From contig CAJJDO010000029.1 of the NCBI GenBank assembly GCA_905183005.1, positions 92,091-156,090 of the forward strand: a DNA stretch of 64,000 nt, read 5' to 3'. A program made the translations under genes and the position numbers. Below the pieces are notes generated by a model. The model was given only the letters and a program-made list of their open reading frames with translations, made no database searches and had not been told where the DNA came from. Below are positions 55,375 to 64,000 of the stretch, piece by piece (positions within the stretch are counted from its first letter, which is position 1; every line of letters begins with the position of its first letter). This DNA comes from Paramecium pentaurelia (lineage: Eukaryota; Ciliophora; Oligohymenophorea; Peniculida; Parameciidae).

Positions 55375-58302
55375 TCACATTTTAAAATACTTTTCAAAGT
55401 CTTTATCAGTCTATGGACATACAGTATTACTTTTAATACATGTATGATGTGCAATTACAGCATTAGGATAAACAACAAACACCTAAAAATATATTAATAT
55501 TTTTTACTTTTTCACCTATAGATCTACTACAAACAGCACATTTCTTATCAGATGTAATCCTTACACTAGCTTATTTGGTACTAGCATTCAAACATTCAAC
55601 ATTTAATAAATCCATATCAGATAGATGAAATGCTGCTTTTGTTGATCTTTTCTAATGTAATGTATGACCTTTTTTAAATTAAATATGTAATTACTTATCA
55701 CACTATTTAAAAATTAAAATAATCCATCATCTTCACCTTAATCAGCTAATATCCAATTCTCTGGTATCATTTCTAATACTTCTAAAGCATTTAATTAAGA
55801 ATGTGTTGCATATTTTTTAAGGAAATTGTTAATTGTAATCTAAATTCAAATCATAAATTTTATTACTTTAACTTAAGTAAATGCAAATTAAGTTTACTGA
55901 TCATTTGATCTTTCCTTTTATTTACCTTCTAAAAAGAAATATAATTCTTTATACTATAAATTTATTTAATATTAATACCTTTTTGAATAATTTTGTTAAT
56001 AAATTATCAGTGTATTCACAACAATATTTCTCAGCCCAATCATAATATCCAAGATTTAATAATTAACTTAATGCTTCTTCATGTCTTTTCTCTCTTCCAT
56101 ACAATAAGATTACTTCCCCAATCATCCATGAATCCTTTACTTTTTTTTCTAAAATACTAGAAGAATTATATTTAGCATTTGGGTTTTTCAAGAACTTTTT
56201 TAATGATTAATATATATCTCCTGCTATTTAATTCTTTTTCATATCAATCTAAGATGGTTAAATATCCTTAGGAAATATATTAAATAAAGAATCTATATAT
56301 GAATATGCTAATTAAGTATGAAATCTTTCTTCTTCTGTCTATTTTTCTAATACTAAAACTTCTAAATATTTCTCCTTTAATTTCCTCTTTAAATCTTATT
56401 CCATTTCTTATTCATCCAAGAATTTTAACATTTAATCTGGTGATATTATACTTTCACTAACATAGAATATTTATATTCCAGTTTTGATTTGTTTCTTAAA
56501 AACCCATAAAATAAATTTAAATATTCTATTTTTATCTGGATTCTACTTAAGAATTCTTGTTGTTTCTTCACAAGCCTCTTATTAAACTTATTAATTTAAT
56601 GAATCACCACCAATTGTTCTCCAAACTTCTAATGACAAATCAATTTTATTAAATGATTCATAAAATCTAGCTAAAATACCTTATTATTATTCAATAGCTT
56701 TATTATTTTAAAATATAGCTTATAATTCAGCATACATAGATAAACAATATATTTGATTACAAGATAAAAAACTTTTTAATTTTGATAATTATTAAGCTTC
56801 TAAATATGCCTTTATTAATGCAAAATCTATAAGTTCTAAAAGTTATTCACATGGTATAGCATGCCATTAATTTTAATTATATATTTATGTACTAGTTAAT
56901 AAAGTTAATTTATCTTTCATAGAATATGCATATTAAGTTGATGTTAAAATTGATCTTTTTTTCTCTAAAATTTCAATCAAGAAATCTCTTGCTTATAATT
57001 TCAATTCTTAACTCTTCTTTGGATCACCTTTATTGTATTCTGCTACATATTTATTAATAATTAATGATATAGTATTCTAAGATGGATTCTAATTAACTGA
57101 TTCTAATTTCTCTACAGCATAATAATAATCTGGAAATAAACAAATAAAATCTCTTGGTTCAAAATTTGTCTATAATATATAATTTAATGAATTCTAAAAC
57201 TACATTTATCTTATCAAAGCCCAACCACAATCCAATTTTAATTATTCTAATTATTAATTTTTTGATGCATCTGAATTTTAATTGTATTATTAAAATACTT
57301 GAAGTGCATCTTCCACTTTACCTTACTTAAGTAAATCCTAAATCTATTATTCAGGAGGTGTTTAATATAAGTATATAATCTAATAATATTGATACTCTTA
57401 CTTCAGTAGAACTTCCATAAAATAAATGATTTGATGTTTAAGTAATACATTTTGCTGATGATGGTAATTATATATCACTCATTGGTTTAGAATCTAATAA
57501 ATTGAATACTTGAATTAAATTATCAAATAGTACTATTAAATATTACTTAAAAATAGTTATTATTTATATTGATTTATTTTGTAATTAAATAGTACTTTTC
57601 TATTTCATTTAACCATCTTTACCAATAAAAATACCTATATTATTAGTTGTTATTATTAATATTTCATCATTATCAGTAGCCTTGATATATGGATTATTAC
57701 CAATATCCATTATTAAATTTGCTACTTATAGTTATTTATCATCAAGATTTATCACAGAATAATTTTTCTTTGATATTCCAAAATAAAATAAGTTTCCTAT
57801 AAATGATATTGTTACAGGGATGTCAGGCAATAAGAATCTCTCTCTCATACATTCAAATTTTCCTGCTTTCTAATTATATTATAAAATGAAGCCTTCTTTC
57901 TTCTTTGTCACTATCACAATCTCAAATTAATTTATTTTAGAAAATTCATTTAAGGCAAATAATGATACCTTTTCTTTTGATATTTATTCACCTTTTAAAG
58001 TTTTTTCTTCAACAAAATATAAAGTCTAATCTGATAAAACTAAAAGATTAGCATTTGCTTAAGGAAAAACTTTTATTTAATCAATCCTCGATTTAGTTAA
58101 AGATTTTGATTATGCTTAATTAGCTTGAATAATCATGGCTTAATCAGGCTATAATTGATATCTAATTCAATTTAATCATTTACCTATTTAATGTGCCTTT
58201 CTCATCTCCAGTATATAAGACATTTTAATAAGCATCTATGGATGATATTTTGTAGTTTATCTCCAGAACACCTCTCGGATTAAATACACTTCCAAATTTC
58301 AT
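55375..58302 (-). CDS. Vps39/Vps3-family (HOPS/CORVET) tether subunit, roughly 950 aa
   Basis: ATG at 58302 (MKFGSVFNPRGVLEINYK) begins a CNH-type beta-propeller (LYTGDEKGTL; LLVLSDQTLYFVEE; FIGNLFYFGIS). The middle has clathrin-like repeats (RHEEALSQLLNLGYYDWAEK) and ALEVLEMIPENW. The C-terminus is a zinc finger: KKCAVCSRSIGEK, VFVVYPNAVIAHHTC and CPQTDKDF, as in Vps39. Small introns lie after the first exon (22 nt) and inside the zinc finger (25 nt), and others in between were not all mapped. The family tethers endosomes and lysosomes. Tetrahymena is reported to lack HOPS and keep only CORVET, so Vps3 may be the better name. Confidence 0.8.
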
Positions 58303-58460
58303 TAATATATGTAATACTATATAGATTAATTTATTTAATATATAATAAATCCATCATTGTTAAATAAGTTTGATGGAGTTAAAAACATAAAAATATTGTA
58401 ATTTTATAGAATTTAAATTCTTTCTCATATATTATAACTGGATTGCTTCTAAATAATTAG

Positions 58461-59586
58461 TATGTGATATACATAATACTTTATTTAAAGTTGAATAATA
58501 ATATATATTTTTAATTATTAAATATAAATATTTTTCTATGTTAGAAAAAAATACTTTATTTAAGAGACTAATTTTTTAGATTTAAATCAATTTTTCAATA
58601 ATATTAATATTATATTTTCATATTTAATATATTCTGACTGTGTGATCATCACTACATGAAGCAAGCAAATTATTATTAAATTTAATTCTATTAATTGTTT
58701 TTGAATGTTAATGATATTTATCTACACTAGATAATAAATTCAACTCTAGAGTTTATGTAAACTTAAATATTTCAAGTTATCCTTAACCATATGCTACAGC
58801 TACTATTTATTTGTTATCAAGATAAACAGAATCTATAGCAGTTATTTCATCTGAAAATTCTATTTCTTTAATTGGCAACAAAGCTTCCGTAGTTTTATAA
58901 ATTCTAAATTTTTTATCTCTACTTCCAGTAAATATTAGAGATTCATCATTATTGAATGAACAAGTATATATAATTCTTGAACAAGGTTATGACTTAGATA
59001 GTAATTAATAGTTATTATCATCTTATTTAACAAATACTCCTAAACATCTGTCTTTACTAACACTAATCAAATATTTGCCACTCTTAGAAAAGTTTAGTTA
59101 AACAATAGTGTAACTATGACAAGGTAATAATTATTTAATTTTGAATGTATTTGTATCCCATATAATAATTTCAGCTGCTTTAGATGTAATGGCAACAGAA
59201 GATGAAGCAGCTATATTTTAATGAATAGCAATAGCTGAAATTGCATATCCATGTCCATATAATTTGTTAGTTTCAGACCATAATGATTTCTTAGCCAATA
59301 GGGCATCATTTGGAGGTTATCCATATTTTACTTCAAGATTTATTTCTTCTTCATTATTTTTGACACTATAAAATTTAAAATATACATTACTTCTCATCTT
59401 CTTCATCTTCAAATTGCATTTATACATTCATTAATCCAAGTGCCTATTGAATTCCTTCAGTTGCTAATTTAAATTCATTAAATTTTCTATTATTATAATT
59501 AATAATTTGTGAAGGGATATTTTAATTCAAAAAAACAGATGAGTCAATATTTTATTCATTTAAATAATTAAGTTAATTAATAGTAA
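58461..59586. repeat. Copy 1 of an exact 1,126 bp direct repeat flanking a single N
   Basis: Identical, as far as read, to 59588-60713 with offset 1,127; N at 59587 is the only base between them. It holds the 3' part of the ELP2 gene. As with the first repeat, this looks like an unmerged contig overlap. Confidence 0.95.
58618..59586 (-). pseudogene. Truncated duplicate of ELP2 (assembly copy)
   Basis: Same sequence as the last 969 bases of the ELP2 gene, including the stop (58618-58620) and the intron. It starts at the N with no ATG. I regard it as an assembly duplicate. Confidence 0.8.
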
Positions 59587-59587
59587 N

Positions 59588-60713
59588 TATGTGATATACA
59601 TAATACTTTATTTAAAGTTGAATAATAATATATATTTTTAATTATTAAATATAAATATTTTTCTATGTTAGAAAAAAATACTTTATTTAAGAGACTAATT
59701 TTTTAGATTTAAATCAATTTTTCAATAATATTAATATTATATTTTCATATTTAATATATTCTGACTGTGTGATCATCACTACATGAAGCAAGCAAATTAT
59801 TATTAAATTTAATTCTATTAATTGTTTTTGAATGTTAATGATATTTATCTACACTAGATAATAAATTCAACTCTAGAGTTTATGTAAACTTAAATATTTC
59901 AAGTTATCCTTAACCATATGCTACAGCTACTATTTATTTGTTATCAAGATAAACAGAATCTATAGCAGTTATTTCATCTGAAAATTCTATTTCTTTAATT
60001 GGCAACAAAGCTTCCGTAGTTTTATAAATTCTAAATTTTTTATCTCTACTTCCAGTAAATATTAGAGATTCATCATTATTGAATGAACAAGTATATATAA
60101 TTCTTGAACAAGGTTATGACTTAGATAGTAATTAATAGTTATTATCATCTTATTTAACAAATACTCCTAAACATCTGTCTTTACTAACACTAATCAAATA
60201 TTTGCCACTCTTAGAAAAGTTTAGTTAAACAATAGTGTAACTATGACAAGGTAATAATTATTTAATTTTGAATGTATTTGTATCCCATATAATAATTTCA
60301 GCTGCTTTAGATGTAATGGCAACAGAAGATGAAGCAGCTATATTTTAATGAATAGCAATAGCTGAAATTGCATATCCATGTCCATATAATTTGTTAGTTT
60401 CAGACCATAATGATTTCTTAGCCAATAGGGCATCATTTGGAGGTTATCCATATTTTACTTCAAGATTTATTTCTTCTTCATTATTTTTGACACTATAAAA
60501 TTTAAAATATACATTACTTCTCATCTTCTTCATCTTCAAATTGCATTTATACATTCATTAATCCAAGTGCCTATTGAATTCCTTCAGTTGCTAATTTAAA
60601 TTCATTAAATTTTCTATTATTATAATTAATAATTTGTGAAGGGATATTTTAATTCAAAAAAACAGATGAGTCAATATTTTATTCATTTAAATAATTAAGT
60701 TAATTAATAGTAA
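59588..60713. repeat. Copy 2 of the 1,126 bp direct repeat
   Basis: This copy is continuous with the unique 5' part of ELP2 (from 60714), so it carries the complete gene end at 59745. Confidence 0.95.
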
Positions 60714-61953
60714 AAGGAGAAGGATTAAACATTCTTAATATTTTTTCATCTCCTCCACTTATAATTTGATTTCCAATTTATTTAATAGCATTCAAATCAT
60801 AACCATGAATTTATGGTCTAGATATTTCATGATAAGTATCATTTTGAATCCATTTAGCAAATATTCTACTAGTTTAATCTATACTACAAGTTAATAAATA
60901 ATCCTTAAAATCCAAATCTGTCACTTCTGCATAATGACCAGTTATTACAGGTAATTCTACCCAATTATCTTATTCTTATTTCCAAATATAAATTCCACCA
61001 GTTAAAGTATAACATATAATATATTGTTTATCAAATGATGTTTATAATCCAAATATCTAATTCTTATTCCCGCTAGTCTATCCTAATCTTGAAACACTCA
61101 ACCATAAACCTGTATCTTTATCTAGTTTCCAAATAATTACATTATAATCAAATGAACCAGTCAAAATAATGTCCTCATTTAACCAATTCACTGATGAAAC
61201 CTCCTCAATATGTCCTTAAAGAATAGTCTCCAATTTGAAACTATACAATTATTAATCGATTCTAAAAGATTTAGTTTTGGCTTCTACTTCATTAGTTTTA
61301 TAGATTCTCCAAATTCTAGTGTATGTGTCTTTTGATGCACTTGCTAATTGCAAATATTCTTTATTTTTTAAATGAAATTGTAAATGATTTAAACTTCTTT
61401 AATGGCCTTTCACAGATGCCTTATATAATAATTAATTGTTTTCTAAAATGTATAAATGAATTTGAGTATCTACGCCACTAAGAGCAACAAAAATGTGATT
61501 ATTAAATTATATTGCATCAATATTCTCCATCACATTATTACCAAATTCAAGTTTTGATAGTTCTTTTAATTCTAAATCTAGTACTGTAACAAGACCATCA
61601 ATTGATAAGGTTATTATATGTTTATCTATGATTTTGAACAATTATATTGATTCATTTAATTTTGTTTCGTGTAAAACTTATGAATCATTAAATATTGCTA
61701 TTCTACCTTCTCCATCTGCTGCTACCAAAGTAGTTGCATTTAAAAATCTTACAAAATTAACTCTCTTATTAAAGGTTGAATAAGAATATATAATTTTTAA
61801 TTTCTTAATGTCATACACTAATATCTAAGATATTCATAAATTTACTTAATTACTACAAGGAAATGCTATCAAATGTTAGTTTTCTTCAAATTAACAAACA
61901 TCAAGACCATTATAGACTGAATTACATCCACCTGAAATGAATATATTTTTCAT
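59745..61953 (-). CDS. ELP2: Elongator complex subunit 2, WD40 protein, 720 aa
   Basis: Two introns (21 nt near the start, 25 nt near 60500) leave 721 codons. The chain is WD40 repeats throughout. ELP2-typical pieces are ISGGDEKILRMFNP at the junction of the two propellers, LYGHGYAISAIAIH, IIIWDTNTFK, LISVSKDRCLGVF and IFTGSRDKKFRIY, with DDHTVRIYQI at the end. About 720 residues and two seven-blade propellers match ELP2 elsewhere. It scaffolds Elongator, which modifies wobble uridine in tRNA. A block of low-complexity acidic sequence (FEDEEDE) sits between the propellers. Confidence 0.9.
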
Positions 61954-61986
61954 TCTTAATTAATTATTTTAATTAAAGAAAGAATA

Positions 61987-63085
61987 ATGGATTATCAATT
62001 ATAATTATAATTAGAAGTTCCTTAGTGTAAATTATTTGAAATTAAAAATCAATAGCCAAAATAAGTAGATGCTGGAATTCTTTAGGTATTACTAAATATA
62101 ATTATTATTAGATCTATTAATCAGAACAACTTAAATTATCTTTCTTAAAATTTAGTCAATTCTAATACACATTACAAAAAAATATCCCTGTGATGGTGGC
62201 TTAATTAGTTAATGGTAGCAAGATGTACATTTTCCCTGGTCTTAATGACATCTTTTATGGAATCATTGTAGAAAAATAAGATTAGATATCTGATACATTT
62301 GAACATATTCTGTCAATTAATGTAAGACTTGTGATTTCTTCTCAAAAATAACACTAAAATGTTATGTCCAAGTCTATATATTAAGGTAGAAGTGACATGA
62401 AATAATTAAATGAATAATAAAAATTATCTCAACAGGATTTAATGGTTAGAACTGGAATAATGTAAGTCAATTTATGGGATCATGTTGGATAAGGTTAAAA
62501 ACCTCCTGGAGTTAGTGATTATATTAAATAAGGAGGTATTGCTATTAGATAAGGTTTAATTTCTGTAGCTGGATTTATTGGAGAAGGAATTAAAAAAGGA
62601 GGTGAATTAATTTCTGAGAAGATCACTGATAAAGAATAAAAAGAAGTTTCTGAAGATACATTAAATAAAGTTAAATTAGTTAATAAAGGATCTAAAGCTA
62701 TACTTCAATTTACAAAAGCTTAAGTTGATGCTTTGATCAATTTGGGAAAGATGATTGCTGATGAAGCTGAGAAACAATTTGAGAATAGTGAAACTGGTAA
62801 GAAAATGTAAGAACATAAATATTATGATGATGCTAAAAATGTTGGAGGAGCTGCTGTTGTAGCTGTTGTAAGTATCTATGATGGTTTAACAGAAGCATTA
62901 AGTGTATTGTTGGATTGTACTGGTTAAGCTACTACTGAAGTAATTATAATATTAATCATTTTAGATTATTAAAAATAAATATGGAGATTAAGCTAGTGAA
63001 TTAAGCAAAGAAGGATTTTAAGCAGCAGGAAATGTATTAGCATTTGATAAAATATATGTTTAAGCAGCAGCAAAAGCAGTATTAG

Positions 63086-63117
<32 letters not shown>

Positions 63118-63120
63118 TGA
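61987..63120 (+). CDS. Spartin/senescence-domain protein with polyQ tail, 360 aa
   Basis: Introns at 62086-62111 and 62940-62964 leave 361 codons. N-terminal 150 residues contain MVAQLVNGSKMYIFPG and NDIFYGIIVEK. Residues about 165-345 are a senescence (spartin C-terminal) domain: IKQGGIAIRQGLISVAGFI and GIKKGGELISEKI, then VGGAAVVAVVSIYDGL with many small residues. In spartin this region binds lipid droplets and mitochondria. The chain ends with nine Gln, all TAA, then Lys and TGA. It is divergent from ELP2, only 33 bp away. Confidence 0.82.
63088..63114 (+). repeat. TAA microsatellite coding for polyglutamine
   Basis: Nine TAA units in frame at the end of the spartin-like gene, just before AAATGA. 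Confidence 0.9.
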
Positions 63121-63200
63121 GGTTTTTTTAATTTTTTAATTGTAATTTATTGTCATAGAATTTAATTTAATAAAATTAATTATTACATATATTAAGACTT

Positions 63201-64000
63201 TCATTAATCTCTTTTACTAAATTAACTTCTAAGCTATTTTGAATTTTTTAATTTGTATTTTTCTTTGTAGTATTATTTTATAATATAATTGAAATTATTA
63301 TGAGGAAGATATTCTGTGAAATTATGAATTTTATCAAATCCTACTAAATCATACGAATGAGATAATCTTTAAAATTAATCTAATTATTAAAAAATCAATG
63401 TTTCTTTTAACATCATTTTTTTTCTTTCATTATCTATTAATGATGGTTTATTGTTTTAAAGTACTTAAGATTAGTTTTTTTTTTCACTTTCAATTTTTTT
63501 TGGATAAAGTTAATCACATTATTTAATTTCTCCATTTGTATTTTTAATATTATCTTGTTTTGGAAACGATCTGTTTGATATTAATTTATTATCCGATATT
63601 AATTCAGACTCTTGTATATAACTCAATGAATTTGAGACTTAATATGTTACCATATGTTCTGTATTAAATGAATCTATATAGTCTTCTTAAATCTATTTTG
63701 TAGCTAAATTATTTTATTATAAAATCATTAATGATTTAATTTTTTTATGAGATCTTATTTAGAAAAACCTATAATTTATTTATGATTGATTCATCTTCAA
63801 AATTTTAATATATAAATTTGGTTAATAGGTCATATAAGGACATTCAATTTAAATATGATTAAATTAGCCACAAATTTGACATTTTATTTAAATAGCTGAA
63901 AATGATTTTGTATAAAGTATGCTATCTTTAATCTTATGAAATCTTTCAAAATCCTTTTAATTATTTTTTATTATAATTATAAATTGTTCTCTATCTATTT
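63201..64000 (-). CDS. C-terminus of a probable cyclic-nucleotide-gated cation channel, cut by the right edge
   Basis: One frame runs from the right edge to TGA at 63201-63203, about 265 codons without intron. It begins DREQFIIIIKNNQKDFERF and FHKIKDSILY, then CQICGQFNHIQIEC with CPYMTY (a C-x2-C-x4-H-x4-C zinc-knuckle pattern). In ciliate CNG-type potassium channels a CNBD end followed by a CxxC...H...C cluster is common; that is recalled from the family and not checked. The remaining 200 residues are polar, with FTEYLPHNNFNYIIKQYY near the end. The channel pore would lie beyond the window. Confidence 0.6.

Noticed and set aside
1..64000. tRNA, rRNA, CRISPR array, prophage or transposon genes.
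   Set aside because: No cloverleaf-like GC-rich segment, no rRNA signature, no regularly spaced repeats and no transposase or integrase motif was seen. A covariance-model search would be needed to exclude tRNAs fully.

Overview
The window is macronuclear-type DNA of a ciliate. It is very AT-rich, and its genes read through only if TAA and TAG encode glutamine and TGA is the only stop. The best proof is the ribosomal protein uS12 gene (48509-48960), where a TAA sits at a conserved glutamine. Introns are tiny (mostly 19-34 nt, GT...AG), which points to a Paramecium-like oligohymenophorean rather than Tetrahymena. I found no CRISPR array, prophage, rRNA or convincing tRNA. Standard ORF calling breaks these genes into fragments, so exon structures here were read by eye. 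For most genes the spliced length is an exact multiple of three and agrees with the protein family.

Left part (1-13 kb): a gene tail cut by the window edge; a poorly resolved minus-strand gene; an RNF5/RNF185-type membrane ubiquitin ligase; two small coiled or low-complexity genes; a 2.4 kb gene-poor stretch; a myristoylated EF-hand + PH + kinase fusion; and a second kinase. Positions 968-3550 hold an exact 1,291 bp direct repeat around a single N, almost certainly an assembly overlap.

Middle (13-38 kb): a long coiled-coil protein, a casein kinase 1, an ERK-type MAPK with a TEY loop, two DUSP-domain proteins of the USP type (one with intact catalytic motifs, one without), a MORN-repeat protein, a secreted beta-gamma-crystallin-like protein, a pseudokinase, a small HTH protein, an Aurora-like kinase, another kinase with a hexapeptide-repeat tail, and two adjacent coiled-coil proteins that look centrosomal or basal-body related.

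Right part (39-64 kb): two cysteine-rich growth-factor-receptor-like proteins (one of about 1,700 residues with multiple membrane spans), an EF-hand protein, RPS23, an ARP1-like actin-related protein with a frame break, a soluble PAS hybrid histidine kinase with receiver, a Vps39/Vps3-family tether subunit, Elongator subunit ELP2 (its 3' part duplicated around a second single N), a spartin/senescence-domain protein with a TAA-encoded polyQ tail, and the C-terminus of a probable cyclic-nucleotide-gated channel running off the right edge.

Genes are packed tightly on both strands with no operons. The window is rich in signalling: six complete kinases, one pseudokinase, a hybrid histidine kinase and three EF-hand or MORN proteins. 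There is also a smaller ubiquitin group (RNF5-like E3, USP, dead USP). Start sites and first introns are the least certain part of most entries.
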